DNA of 64,000 nucleotides from Zanthoxylum bungeanum (GCA_019454045.1 SKCR01032778.1:186001-250000); one strand, 5' to 3'. Shown: positions 1 to 12,081, counted from the stretch's first letter. Notes: generated from the sequence alone by a model not told the origin. A program made the numbers and translations.

Positions 1-678
1 TGAATTGAATTAATTAATTTTATATCAAGAGTTGATATAATTTTATTGTATAATAAATGTAAATTTGATTTACATTATATTAGTAATTATTTTGTGAATT
101 AATTTAATTGTTAATTTAATATATAATATTAATTACTTAGATTATACAAATAAAGCTTTTAATAAGTTAAAGTAATTAAGGTAAAGCAAAATTGAATTAT
201 TTGGTTAAAGTAACTAAATGATTCATAAAGGTAACTTAGTTACTAAAGTTGGTGAGATTAATTTTAACCTTGGTTAAGTTACTTTTTGAAATATGTGGTG
301 TAGGGAAAAGATTCTCTTTTACCATGGTTTAAATTTATATGGTTTGGGTTTGTTTTCTTTAATTTTATTAATAAAATCAATAGAGTAAAATAAAATTGCA
401 ATTGACTTCCTTTTCTACTCTACTCCACGGCCGAATAAATAAAAATTTATTCGCTCGGAATTTGATATCGGGTGGATTCCGCTGCGCTCGGTTTTGTCCG
501 TTCCTCACTTAACATCTATAACCCATGATTCTACTCCATTTCAATCTAGTCAAAATTAGTGTTTGTTTTTCCATCTAAGTTTCTTTTAGTGACTCTGTTC
601 TCCTAAACAGTAATATCACAATTCCCCTAAAGTTAGAACTTAACGCGATTATCAATTGTTAATTTGTTATTTGTTTGA
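1..678. other. AT-rich non-genic stretch
   Basis: No gene is supported. Around 470-500 there is a short GC-richer patch (TTCCGCTGCGCTCGG) of the kind found near the end of plant LTRs, but no terminal repeat, primer site or target duplication was found, so it stays unassigned. Confidence 0.4.
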
Positions 679-1353
679 TCATGAATTCGAATCCTGAAAA
701 TAACATGTCGTGGAAGAAAAAAACAAGATAATATTATATACATTGGAATATTCCCTATAGATATTTTTTATAGTGGGATCCTTGTCTTGTGTATTGGTAT
801 AAGCTTTAGCCTCAACTTTCAAGTTTGGACTCATGTTTTTGTCTTTTAATAAGTGGGATATGTCCAAGCTCCAAGGCCTGAAATTTTTCTGAAGTTTTAT
901 TTTTTCATCAAACAAGGTCATACAATTCTCATTCAGGTTCATAAAAACCTTGGCACCTCAGGTTTCCTAAACGTTGTAAGAAATATTTCATGTTTCCTGT
1001 CCCTAAATCATTACAAATTCTTTATGTTCCCCATATATTTCAAAGGATAGTTTCATGGGTTTGGTCCCCACTGTTGAGTTAAAAACAACCAGCTGCCCTT
1101 CAGCCATTTTGAGATAGGACACAGATCTTTCAAGGGGAGGGGCGGCACTCTCTGTAAGGGATGGCAATATGTTAGCCAAATTGCCATCTCTAAATCTCTG
1201 TATCATCATCATTGCCTTTAGCAAAGGGAAAGGACCAACTAGTAAGGAGAGGCCATACCACAAGACATAAAAGACATACAAAAACTGCACAAATTTTTCA
1301 ACTGGTCCCAAAATGTTTGTCACATTGTCCCAAAAACCTGGACATTCTATCAT
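679..1353 (-). pseudogene. Unrecognised coding-like remnant (two adjacent minus-strand reading frames)
   Basis: Two overlapping minus-strand frames lie end to end: 1353-1003 (116 residues) and 942-679 (87 residues). The first has a hydrophobic stretch at about residues 20-50 and a mixed-charge C-terminal half, more protein-like in composition than the surrounding AT-rich frames. I do not recognise the family. Neither frame has convincing splice sites or a paired promoter. It may be an eroded transposon or gene fragment, or chance. Confidence 0.2.
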
Positions 1354-1510
1354 TCCCTTGCCTTTTTCTTTTCATGATGAATGTTTTAGTTATGTCCATG
1401 CTATTCCCAAGTCATGCTACCATAGTTTCTTCCACTTTTTCGCTACAAGTCCCAAATTTTCTTGTACATAATCTATGAATTTAAGAACTAATATTAAAAA
1501 TTCTGAGTAA

Positions 1511-2052
1511 TAAGAGCAACCCCAATCGATCGTTATATTTAACTGTCAGTGGGATTATTATTAGGAACGGATTTAAGTTATCTTGAATTTTATAGGATCT
1601 TATGCGAGTTTTTAAAATAGAGACTCTATCGATAAAGTATAAAAAAATATATAAGTCATATTATACACTAAAAATTGAACTTTCTGTAGACTCGTTGCCT
1701 TAATTTTGAGCCAAATTTGAGACCTTAGCCAACCGCATATGTCGATTCTTCCTAAGACTACTTGTGGTTATTTGCGCATTGTTGATCTCAAACGATGCGT
1801 CTTCATTTGCAACAAAATGGCATTTATGAACAGAGCCACATCAAATTTGACATGGAAATGTAGCAATAACACACATTTTATTATTATTATTAATTCAACA
1901 CCACTGTAAACAAAAAAAACTTCAAAATGATAGAGTATTTTAGAAAATATTTTTTAGAGTTATAATTCCAATAATGGGTTGGAGAATTAGAAGGTGTAAT
2001 AATGGGAGCAAAATTTACACTAAATATAACTTTATCATTGTGATTGCTCTAA
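1511..2052. mobile_element. Tourist-like (PIF/Harbinger) MITE candidate
   Basis: The ends are imperfect inverted repeats: GAGCAACCCCAAT at 1514-1526 and the complement of ATTGTGATTGCTC at 2037-2049. Both ends are flanked by the trinucleotide TAA (1511-1513 and 2050-2052), the usual target duplication of PIF/Harbinger elements. The interior is AT-rich and has no coding capacity, so this would be a non-autonomous copy. Confidence 0.55.
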
Positions 2053-3869
2053 ATCTTAGGACTTTTCTATGAAATGTGGGAGAAAATATATCGTACATGA
2101 ATGAATGATAGCTTAAACGCCTCCAAAAATTTAAGAGCAAATCAATTCGTTAATATACGTGACAAAATTTTATTAAATTATATAATACAAAGTATAGTTT
2201 AAACTTCTTTAGTCGGTATAGTTTGAGTTAATTACACTGTTAGTTCTTGTATTTTCTAATATCACCTTTAACGTCTCGATCGTTATTTTTATAGCCGTTG
2301 GATTTAACTTTTTCGTATAACCTTAAATACAAATAAATTCGATATGTGATACGTGAAAATAGAAAATATGTGAGTAAATTTTGTTTTTTTTAAAAAAATA
2401 TTAAAATGGACATTTTTTTTAAAAAAAAAAAATAGAGGCTAATTGAATATATGGATCAACAAAAATAATAGACATACAAACATTTTTACTTAAAATAAAT
2501 ACACATCTCTCAATGTAGTTACAGTGATACAGTGAGAGTGATGTATTTATTTTTAGTAAAAGTGATTGTATGTATATCACTTCTTATGGATCAAATTGTA
2601 GAGATCTAAAGCCCTCGGAAAAATGGCAAGAAAAGAGGAACTAAAAGTCCTTTTAACCGATACAAAATTATATAAGGATCATTTTATTTTATTTATCTCC
2701 TTTAATATCTCTTCTAATGTTATTATCGTGTAGCAACATATTGTATTAAAAAAAATAGATAATCAAGATTGAATTATGTGCGACATATCATCATATAATA
2801 GCATTAAAAAATTCGAGAGACGAAAAATTTAAAATCTTATAATAATTATCATTTTAAAGTCTATATAATAGGGGTAGTAACTATTACATCAAATCATAAA
2901 TTAGATAATATGAGACTTTCCCACTTTACCTTAAGCAAGGTCTTTGTCAAAGTAGATTTAAAAGTTAAAGTAAATTGTGAAGTCAAAAGTAAAATTACTA
3001 AAAACCATTTGGCTTTCCCCATTACAAATGTGCTAATTTTGGTGATAACAAAAGCAGAAAAGTTTGGTTTGGTCTGGGGATTGATCAGTTTTATTTCTAA
3101 TTTTCATCATTTAATCTCTTTCTCTTCACATTTGCTTTTTTTTTTTTTTTTGCAGAAGAGCATCAGAACAAACAAAGTGCTGGCCTGGCCCCCTGCTGCT
3201 GCAACTTGAGCTGTAGTTGTACTACTCTATTGCTAACACTCACCATGAATCCAACCAAAAACAAACATAATTTTGGCAAAAAATAATTAGTCCTAACACC
3301 ACCACAAATAGGGCCTCAATAAATAGAATGTAGCCTAAGTGATGCAAATTGATACAGCAATCAGAAACAATGACAGTACCTTAAAAAAACTGCAAGAGCA
3401 AAGAGAGAACTTGATAAACACCAGCAACAGCAAGAAGTAATAACATCATGATGCATGCTCAAAGAAAGCACATTGGCTATAGAGAATAAAGCTGCCATTT
3501 TTTGGATTTATGCTTCTTGTTGTTTTTTCTTTAATGTTAGCCCCATAATTCAAGATACCAAAATACAAGCTTCAAAAAATCAAAACGCTTAATCATAATA
3601 ATAATTCATATTTCATACCCAGCTAAATAAGCTTTGCTTAAAGCTTTTTGGCTTTTTTGAGCTCCTTTTAACATACAAAAGAACAGACCCAACTTTTTTG
3701 TCACTACTTCTTATCTCCCAAGTCAATTCATTTTCATTCAAACCTTACATATAAACCATCATTCTATGGTAGGTTTATGACCCAAAATAAATAAAGCAAA
3801 AGCCAAAAGACCTAAAATCACTTTCCCCCAAACATTTTTTTCATCATCTTTTTGGTATGTGTCTCTCTT
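2053..3869. other. Intergenic DNA downstream of the LOG gene
   Basis: AT-rich with homopolymer runs (for example T-rich at 3136-3150). No coding frame with codon structure, repeat ends or RNA gene was seen. The last few hundred bases before 3870 should contain the 3' untranslated region of the minus-strand LOG gene. Confidence 0.5.
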
Positions 3870-5262
3870 TTATAGAGCGCTAGCGACCTCAGTCTGCAAA
3901 GTTGTAGCATTGAACCCCACTTGTTGCTGTGTTGCTTGCTTGTCAAGCTCCCATCTTGCTTTGGCTATCACTCCATCATGCATAGGCACGTACTCCTAAT
4001 CAAAATTAACCCAAGATAGGTATTAGTATTAGACATTAAATAAAAACAATGTAAATGGGTGTAACAAAACTAACCCACCTCAAGTTTTTGAACAAGTTCT
4101 TTGGCGTTTGGTGCTGAGACAATGATGTTGCGCTGAGAAGGCTTAATAAAGCCATCATCAACGGCTTTGTCAATGAAAGTTAGAAGGTAGTTATAATAAC
4201 CATCAACATTCAGCAAACCCACCTGCATCATATCATTCAAAAATGAAACCCAAGTTCAAAGTTTTTCAACCAAAATGATAATTAAAAGGCAAAAAAAAAA
4301 TACAATTTTGGCCTTCAGGGTATTGATTGTAACACTTACAGGCTTGTCATGGATACCCAGTTGAGCCCATGTGATTACTTCTAACAACTCCTCCAAAGTA
4401 CCATATCCACCTGAAACAAAAGCATATGATCATAAATAAGGAGAACAAAATGGCCAAAATATTGTGTTTGATGAAAGCAGAAGAATAAAAAAAGGAAAAA
4501 AGAAAAAGGGAGAGATGGGACCTGGAAGGGCAATGAAACAATCAGAGTGGCGGGCCATTTCGGCTTTCCTTTGATGCATGTCAGCTACTGGCCTTACTTC
4601 TCCAACCGACTCACCCGTTATCTTTGTTAAACATCATCATTTTAGTTAAAAGTACAAAACTTTATACCCATAAATCAAATATTCAAACACAAGACTCCCC
4701 TAAAAAAATAAAAAATCATTTTTATACCTCTTTGTTCATCAAAGTTCTTGGAATGATCCTAGAGTGAACATATCCCCCAAAAAAAAACACTTGCGGTTAG
4801 TTCATAAGGAAAAAAAAATGCCCATAAAATGAAGATAAAAAAAAAAAGCTAACTTTTTTTTTTAAATGAATGTTTACCCAATAACATTTCCTCCAGCATG
4901 ATGAACAGTTTTAGAAACTAAACCCATCAAGCCAATGCTACCACCACCATAAACAAGATCTAGCCTCCTTGCAACCTTTACACATGACCCCAAAAAAGAT
5001 ATAATCTTAGAGAAAGATAATAAGTAGAATGAAGGAAAAGACTTAAGCTTATAAGTGATGATAAGGGTGTTACCAGTTCATGAGCTAAGTCAATGGCAGC
5101 ATCACTATAGCAATTTCTCTTGCCAGTGCTGCTGCCACAAAACACACAAACCCTCTTGAATCTTGAACCCTTCACAACTTTCCCCTCCATATCCATTGTT
5201 TTCAGCAAAGATTTTTTTTCTTTAGTGGCTTTCTTTTGTTTTGTATTCCCACTCCACCACAT
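3870..5262 (-). CDS. LOG: Cytokinin riboside 5'-monophosphate phosphoribohydrolase, LOG5-like
   Basis: LOG enzymes release the active cytokinin base from its nucleoside monophosphate in one step, in cytosol and nucleus. Seven exons join in frame: 5262-5074, 4975-4878, 4758-4728, 4621-4522, 4410-4340, 4222-4079 and 3995-3870 (stop TAA). All introns are GT-AG. The product is 252 residues from the first Met (5262), or 230 and 228 from Met codons at 5196 and 5190; family members are usually about 215-230, so a downstream start is plausible. Visible motifs are FCGSSTGK near the N-terminus, [13 protein letters not shown] in exon 2, and EMARHSD followed by PGGYGTLEE (residues 139-147), the family's nucleotide-binding and catalytic signature. 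The C-terminal tail ([11 protein letters not shown]...) is closest to LOG5-type members as I recall them. No stop or frameshift was found, so it looks functional. Confidence 0.93.
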
Positions 5263-5331
5263 AAGAAGGTTTGAGACACAGTTTTAGCTTTTCAATGTTT
5301 ACACAAGGAGAAAACTAAGTGGTACAAGTCA

Positions 5332-5343
5332 TTATATATATAG
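5332..5343 (-). promoter_or_regulatory. TATA box of the LOG gene
   Basis: On the minus strand the sequence reads CTATATATATAAT. It lies about 70 bp upstream of the first Met codon and about 140 bp upstream of the second. Transcription starting some 30 bp downstream would leave a 5' leader of roughly 40 nt (first Met) or 105 nt (second). Confidence 0.5.
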
Positions 5344-5826
5344 ACTCCAGGAAATTTATTTTAATAGAGATATTCAAAATATTGACTTTCTTTGGTTTGG
5401 TTCAATTCAAAAAGTAAAATAGATAAAAAGGAAAAGAAAAAAAAAAGTGATACTTGAATTATTATTATTATTATTTTTTTTTTAAATGTTGCAAAGATCT
5501 TTAAAAGAGTGAAATGGATAGAGATGAAGACAAAAAGGCCAGAGAGAGAGAGAGAGACAGAATGGGAGTCCGAACCATTATCCCATGGCCTACACGTGTC
5601 ATACTAAAATGCAAGAATCATGAAGTCTCATGTAATCACTGTAGTATTAGCCTCCTTTACGAACATTTTTTTTTTTGTTTAACCTTTATTTTGGATTTTG
5701 ATAATAGAGAATGAAATAGAAGGAATGTAATATAATTTAAAATTTTAAAAATTAATGTTTAATTTAATGTAAGGGGATGGAATGTAATAAAAATATATAT
5801 AGAGTAATTGAAATTTCAGTTTCTAA
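5344..5826. other. LOG upstream region with GA microsatellite
   Basis: Promoter-proximal DNA of the LOG gene. It includes a short (GA)n run at about 5539-5554 and T-rich tracts. GA repeats near plant promoters can bind GAGA-type factors, but nothing here shows that this one does. Confidence 0.35.
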
Positions 5827-6589
5827 GGGGTGTATTTAATTGAGATTTTAAAATGATTATTTTGGGTTAAATAAATTTTTTAGTATTCAATTAAGATTTT
5901 TAAATAATCTAAAAAACCTTGTGGTATTCCATTAAAACTATTAAGATTTTTTTAATATGGTGTCTAAATCTAGTGATATTCAATCAGGACTTCAAACTAG
6001 TAATAAAAAATCTTATGGTATTGAAAAACTTACTTATTTTGAAGAAAAAAAATTATATGTATAATTGTGTGAGACTTTTTAGTGGAAATTATAAATATCA
6101 AATCCTATAAAAAATCTTACCTTATCCTATCAGACTTTTGACGTGAGATTTTTTTGCTGTTAGAGAAAAGAAGATGAATAAACATGTTAGCTCTTCGTGA
6201 ATAAGATACTTGCTTATTAGTACTTTCTTCTTTTTTCATCCTACGTAATGTATTTTATATTTTCTTTCATATATAAAAAATCTGAAGCTTTTAGTTCAAA
6301 TTTCTTGTGAAAATATATCCAAACGCATTGCAGTGAAATCAAAGTCAAGCAAACAATGGTCATGAACGCTCACACTGTTGAAAATATTAAAAATAAAATA
6401 TAAAAAATAAAAAACATTTGTTTCGGTCTTTGATCATGGTTTTAGGGAAGAAATAACTTAATTGAATTGCCATTGTTGCGTTTTTGGTTTTTATTAATTA
6501 AAATTTAGATATGCTTTTATTTGAAATAGAGATTTCTGGTTTTGTGCGTAATAAGCTTATTATTGGTATTTTAATTTTTTATAACATTT

Positions 6590-7055
6590 GTTAAGATTTT
6601 GTCGTAATATTCGTCAATCAATCTATCAAGAATGCACGATTTTTACCGTGGTTCGCCGGAAAGATTCCCGACTACATCCACGTTGAACTCCGGAATAGGG
6701 AGCTCGCTGCACTATATCAATTTTCAAGATTACACACGGAATCTTGAATCCGTTTACAAAATGTATTTCCCCAAATCTCACAAAGAACCCTAATCTCTAA
6801 AAGTGACAATCTCTCAAATTCCAATTGAAGACTACACTAACTTGGACTAGGGAATTGGCTTAACACTTAGCCAATTATTTAAGGAATACAAATAATGAAA
6901 ACTCTCTTTTTAATCTCAACCTAAGTGGCCTTTATATAGGATGAGCAAATAAAGGTAATTGGGACAACGGCAAGGATTGTGTCACGTGTCCCTCATCCAA
7001 CGGATGATAAGGGCTTCACATTTTACAACATTGAATGTTTATATTTGGTCGATGA
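6590..7055 (-). repeat. Partial Copia-type LTR (minus orientation)
   Basis: On the minus strand there is a TATA box (CCTATATAAAGG, about 6930-6941), followed downstream by GTGGATGTAGTCGGGAATC and GCGAACCACGGTAAA. That run, a 'GTGGA(C/T)GTAG ... GAACCAC' motif, is shared with the R/U5 part of many plant Copia LTRs and with the LTR at 36160-38330 of this window. Exact ends, primer site and partner LTR were not found, so it is a solo or truncated LTR. Confidence 0.45.
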
Positions 7056-7493
7056 TGTTGGGTTTTGTTGAACTATTTTTTTTGTTTGTGCTATTTTGCT
7101 TATACTTTGGTTGAACTATTGTTATTGTAATTTGGTTAAATTATTTTGGTACTTTGATCGAACTATTTGTGTTATAATTTACTTGAACTATTATTATTGT
7201 AATTTTCAAAAAAAAAAAAAAAAGACAACAACTTATGTTAAATAGATGAATAATTATTGGTTCCATTCCATATAATCTCGGTTCTAAAAATGTTACACTT
7301 TGATTCATGCTCGTTCAAAAAGAAAATACAGTTGTAAAGATTGAGGCATCCACATCTAACCATGATGGAAAATATAGCATTGGCAATTCAGTGGAGGGTG
7401 ACTTGAACGGAATGGCCCGAGAAAAGAATGTGTCATTAAACTAGATAGACATTAATTGTTCATTATCCTATTAAAAGTTGGTTGGTTAACATC

Positions 7494-7497
<4 letters not shown>

Positions 7498-7560
<63 letters not shown>
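7498..7560. repeat. (TA)n microsatellite grading into (TG)n
   Basis: About 60 bases of alternating A and T with one phase break, ending in TGTGTGTG. It can form cruciform DNA and is likely length-polymorphic. Confidence 0.95.
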
Positions 7561-7568
<8 letters not shown>

Positions 7569-7724
7569 GTCCTTTAAAATCTTATAAATTATTATGATAT
7601 AAATATTTTAAAATCCAATGAGTAAAAATATCATGATTAAAAAAATTATAATAAACTTTTTTAAGTCATTATATTCTTAAATAGTTTTTTAAAATTCAAT
7701 AAAATCTCAATTGAATACACTCAC

Positions 7725-8151
7725 TGATATTAAGAATTGGAGATGGAATATAATTTGGAAAAAATATATAAATTATCTTTTATACAAAATTTATCTTTTT
7801 TATTTTTATATTATAAATGGGTATAATTATTTTTAGAACTTATTTAATTATATTTCATTCAATTATAATTTATTTACCAAAACAATATTTAGTGCATGCA
7901 ATGCATTATAATTTCCTCTTCTTCTTCTTCTTCTTCTTCTTTTTTATTTTTTTTGTCTATTCTATTAAGTTAAAGTTCCATTATAAATTTTCTTGGGAAA
8001 TCAATCCAAATATAACCTAAAGAGAGATTCCCTTCCATATTTTGAAAAGCACATTCAACTTACTATAAATCCTTAAATAATTTTTTTCCATTATATTATT
8101 CTGCGGGCCTAGGCCTTAGAATCTTGAGAAGACTTTATCACTCGTAACGTG
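7725..8151. other. AT-rich spacer with a (TTC)n run
   Basis: No gene is supported. A (TTC)n tract at about 7918-7940 makes a spurious phenylalanine-rich frame. Confidence 0.5.
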
Positions 8152-8346
8152 ACTAGGGCAAATGATCATTCACTTCATATATATGAGAGTGGGGATACGT
8201 GGGTCTTAAATCCTTATTTGATTCGTTTATTTATTGAATTGACTCATTTATTAAACGAATTTATTTTTTTTAATTTGTATTCGTTTTAAAACGAATCGAA
8301 TCGAATCGAACAAATAAACGAATCATAACCTAAATGATCACCCCTA
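8152..8346. mobile_element. Degenerate hAT-type MITE relic with CGAAT words
   Basis: The right half (8218-8346) matches in style and order the right end of the MITE at 18901-19397: TTATTAAACGAAT, then AACGAATCGAATCGAA, then AATAAACGAATC, ending in CACCCCTA. The left edge reads TAGGGCAAATGATCATT, similar to the complement of the right edge. No matching 8-bp duplication was seen, so the copy is internally deleted or rearranged. Confidence 0.45.
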
Positions 8347-8498
8347 ATATAGGTAATTTAATTAATACTCTTTCAGTTCGCGAGAGGTCTTGCTCGTTTA
8401 CTTCGGAAATGGAGACATATGAGTCTTTTAACTAATGCTCTTTCATTTTGTGAGAAGTCTTGCTTGCTCATCTCGCAAGAGGACTTTTGCTCGTACTC

Positions 8499-8670
8499 TT
8501 TTTTTTTTTTTTTTTTGAAACGTTGGAAACTCCACCACCAAACCACCTATTATGGGTCGCGGCGCAGGTAAAATCACTGGTTGTCCCAGACTCTTACAAG
8601 AAGTGCACCATTGGATTCGAACCCAGAACCTCAAGGTGAGATCTTGGATCCTACACCACAAAGCCGGGAC
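8499..8670 (-). mobile_element. tRNA-derived SINE, copy 1
   Basis: Read on the minus strand, a tRNA-like head carries a B box (GGTTCGAATCC). It is followed by a conserved body (GTAAGAGTCTGGGACAACC, then CGCCGCGACCCATAATAGG) and a poly(A) tail (T run on the plus strand from 8499). It is flanked by the 15-bp duplication CTTTTGCTCGTACTC at 8484-8498 and 8671-8685. SINEs are transcribed by RNA polymerase III and moved by LINE enzymes. Confidence 0.85.
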
Positions 8671-8685
8671 CTTTTGCTCGTACTC

Positions 8686-9687
8686 ATTTCGCAAGTGTGG
8701 ACATAACATGTGAAGTGCTCGTTTACTCTGCAAGTGAGGACATGACATGTCAACAATTATTTAGTACTCGGCTTTCTCATTTCACGTTGCCCTTTACCTT
8801 TCAAATCTTTGAATTTTATCGAATATTATCAAGTTGACTTGATTTATTTTAGATCAAGTTTCTAGTATACCAAAATATGAGAAATTGAAATTAGTTTTGG
8901 GTTCGATTCAAGATTCAATATGAATTTTTGTCCTAATTTTTTTTAAAAAAAAATCTGCAAGGATTTAGAATGATTTTTTCCATTATGAATCACAATCGAG
9001 ACATAACAAAATAAAACTAATACTGAATATGACAAGACCAATATTAGATTACATGTCCTTATTAACATCCCTAATTAAAGATGATGTAGAAGGTCTCAAT
9101 AGTAAATTTTTAAACACATTATACCAAAATTAATTTAAGAACCGACATGCAATATATATAAATTTGTGATGGTAATATTAAAAAAATGACGTAGAAATTA
9201 GAATGATTACTTGGTGGCTAAGTACACATGGAAATGAAATGCCTTTTTAGTTCAAATCATCATTAAAATTAGTAATAATAATAATAATAATAATAAGAAT
9301 ATATAGTAATGCAATACTAAGCTTAACTTTGAGTATGGGTTATGGCATTGGCATGCGTGTGAAATATTAATTGTATTGGGGGGTTTACATATCATGCATG
9401 TTGATATATGATTGGTTTTAGTGATTCCGATGAGCTCTTAATCATATAAAATAGCTTTGTCTCTGCTGCATGTATCATAAACTGCAGCCATATTTTTATC
9501 ATTCTCATAGACCCAGAAAGCCTATATATTTTATCTGTCAAACCTAACAGTCTCTTGTCCACACATTTAAGCAATGCTCTCTCACAAGTAATCTCTTTTT
9601 TTTATTTTTCTTTTTCTTTTTTTTTTTTTTTTTTTTATTTGCAAGAAAATCAAGTGAAAATTACAATACCATTTGATAGAGAGCATC
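8686..9687. other. AT-rich non-genic stretch with (AAT)n microsatellite
   Basis: No gene is supported. An (AAT)n run lies at about 9271-9297 and long T runs at about 9596-9636. A minus-strand 60-codon frame at 9392-9574 has no recognisable similarity. Confidence 0.45.
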
Positions 9688-9777
9688 CACTAAAAAAAAA
9701 AAGATGTTCAACTGTTTGAATCAATTTTTTTTATCGGTAAAAACGACTACCGACGGAATTTTTATGTGTATAACATC

Positions 9778-9970
9778 TCTTTTTTTTTTTTTTCTTTTTT
9801 TTTTGGAAACGATGGAAACCCCACCACCAAACCACCCATTCTGGGCCGCGGCGCAGGTAAAACCACCGGCTGTCCCAGACTCTTACAAGAAGTGCATCCC
9901 CTGAATTCGAACCCAGAACTTCAAGGTGAGATCCTGGACCCTCCACCACCAAGCCACACCCCTTGGGGAC
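9778..9970 (-). mobile_element. tRNA-derived SINE, copy 2, nested in the CACTA element
   Basis: This is the best preserved copy of the SINE family. On the minus strand it has an A-box-like GTGGCTTGGTGG, a B-box GGTTCGAATTC, the body GTAAGAGTCTGGGACAGCC and a poly(A) tail. It is flanked by the 12-bp duplication GTGTATAACATC at 9766-9777 and 9971-9982. The target lies inside the CACTA element, so it inserted later. Confidence 0.88.
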
Positions 9971-10259
9971 GTGTATAACATCCTTAATTATCACTAAGCA
10001 TTTTATTAACAAAGTCGGTAATTACTGAAGAAAATTCCGACATGAAATTAATCAATAAAATAACAGTTATTTATCGACAGAATTACCGTCGATAATTATA
10101 TTATTAATTTACAAGATTAAGAGAGAACTAGTAGTAGAGAGAACACGTGTTTAAACAAAGCGTAAATTGTGTGCATATATAGAGTTTATATATGGACCCA
10201 AATTATACTATGTTTGACCACATATATTATATGCTATTGGTTCTCTCCTCATCTTGTAA

Positions 10260-10700
10260 AAATAATTGATGTATTAAAAAAAATAACCTAACAATTAATC
10301 CTAAAATTATACTAAACCTAACAATTAACCCAAAATTAAATAATAGCACACTAACCCTAACTATTAACGAAAAAAAATAACAAAATTAATCCTAAAATTG
10401 CAACACTTTACCTAAACAATTAACCAACAAAAATACAGCAATAGTTAACCCAAAAGTTACAAAAATTGACCAAAAAAATATAGGAATTAACCCTAAAATT
10501 ACAACAATTAACATAAAACAACAACAATTAACAAAAAATAATAAAAAACCAATTAACCCAAAAATTACACTAACCCTGAGAATTTCCACCTAACCATAAC
10601 AACTAACAAAAAAAAAAAAACAATAAAATCAACAACTAACAAAGAATTATAATAATTAACACAAAAATAACAACAATTAACATTAAATAAATAATAACAA
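10260..10700. repeat. Degenerate AC-rich tandem array
   Basis: Variants of ACAATTAACCCAAAAAT recur with irregular spacing across about 440 bp (for example AACAATTAACCCAAAATTA near 10320 and TTAACCCAAAAATTACAC near 10553). It lies inside the CACTA element and is strongly strand-asymmetric (nearly no G). Confidence 0.7.
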
Positions 10701-12081
10701 TACAATAAATTTGTACAGACAAATTTATCAATGGATAAAATTCTAAAATGTCCACAAAATATGGCACTTTATTTTCCAGCTTAGTTTAGCGATGAAAAAA
10801 TCTCTCAGTAAATGTCCAAAATATGACGCTCATTTTACAAAGAAAATATTTCATCACCAAATGTCCATTGTTAAATGATCGATAAATGATCGATAGTACA
10901 TATCAGTCTAATTTAACATCTTATTTATTGACGGATTTTTTTATCACTAAATGTTACCATCAACTTTTTAAAATCATTTTTTTGAATCCGTCACGATAAT
11001 TTTTTTTATAGTGATGGATTGGTGGTTCTATTATAATTAGTATGGATCCAAAAATTTTATCGGACCATGTTAAATTATAAATTTATTATATATGTTTATG
11101 TGAAATTTGTGCATGTAAAGAGGAAAAAAAATCATCTATCAAATAATAAGACATCAAGATGTTTTTACTCTTAACAGAAAATAAAATACATCTATTAAAA
11201 AAAAATTGTAAAAAGGCAAGAATATAAATGCGGGGGAAAAAGCCTATAATGTAAAACTTAATAATAAATTTGATTAAAAGAGTAAAAAAATCATGTATCT
11301 TGCAAATTAATAATATAATAATAATAATAATAATATAATAATAACTCATGATGGTCTGCCTTTCATTATGATTACAATTAGCTACTTAATTCAGATGAAA
11401 GATGCCATCGAGGCAAAAGAGGCTGAGTGATAAAACACTATTCCTGACAAGAGATCTAATCTACGTTGAGACAAATTATTCTCTTGTAAATATTTATGAA
11501 GCATAGATTCTTTTAGCTATGCTCAACAAAACTCTATATTATTCTATAGTATAATTTTATGGATCTAACTAAATTCAATGTTTGATTTGTGCACAGTAAC
11601 CTTCTAACTATGCCATAATTTTATGTTTTTAAAATCTACTTGCATTTATACCATGGTTTCAGAACCGGTAAAGAAGGAAAATATTATTTGCCTTTGAATG
11701 ATTATTATTGAATCAGGAAATATGGTTTTATACAAGAGATTTCCTACAATCACGCTTAGACCCGGCCGGCAGTTCGGTTTCCGGTTCCACACTTAAGTGG
11801 AGCCGGAACTTTGAACCGAACCGGAACCGACCGGTTCGGTTCCTAACCTTTTTTTTTTTAAAAAAAAATTTGAAAATTAATTAAAATAAATGAGATTAAT
11901 TTTATAAATAAAAAAATTTATTACATTGAAGAGCTTGAGCTTAAATTTTTAAAAATTTAAGTTGCCTACGTATCCTCCAAGGGTGAGAGGAATCAAAGTT
12001 CACGTAGTTCCATTACAATTTTAAGACATATCCCCTTTTTAAATTACAATTTTACAATTATCAATCATCATTATCAGTTGA

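Larger units (their letters stand above)
5827..7724. mobile_element. TIR DNA element (possibly MULE-like) carrying a nested LTR fragment
   Basis: The left end reads GGTGTATTTAATTGAGATTTT (from 5829) and the right end is its near-complement (AAAATCTCAATTGAATACAC at 7701-7720). A-rich words related to TATTCAATTAAGATTTTT recur just inside the left end at 5883, 5927 and 5976. No clear target duplication was seen. The interior holds a minus-strand Copia-like LTR piece (about 6590-7055) and a TA microsatellite, which account for most of the extra length. Confidence 0.45.
9688..11013. mobile_element. Non-autonomous CACTA-type (En/Spm) element
   Basis: The element begins CACTA (9688-9692) and ends TAGTG (11009-11013), the hallmark of the CACTA superfamily. 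Flanking trinucleotides are ATC and ATG, a 2-of-3 match to the expected 3-bp duplication. Subterminal words of the CCGACGGAATT type occur near both ends (about 9750 and 10076-10094 on the left; AATCCGTCACGATAA near 10985 on the right), as in plant CACTA elements that bind their TNPA-like protein. No transposase frame is present. A SINE sits inside at 9778-9970, and 10260-10700 is a degenerate array. Confidence 0.7.

Noticed and set aside
1003..1353. hAT-related fragment
   Set aside because: An FW..V..IL..VE run is faintly like hAT-associated domains, but no second motif supports it; left as unrecognised.
8560..8640. tRNA gene (B box GGTTCGAATCC and similar at 9905, 46470)
   Set aside because: No cloverleaf can be formed; the boxes sit in SINE heads with poly(A) tails and target duplications.
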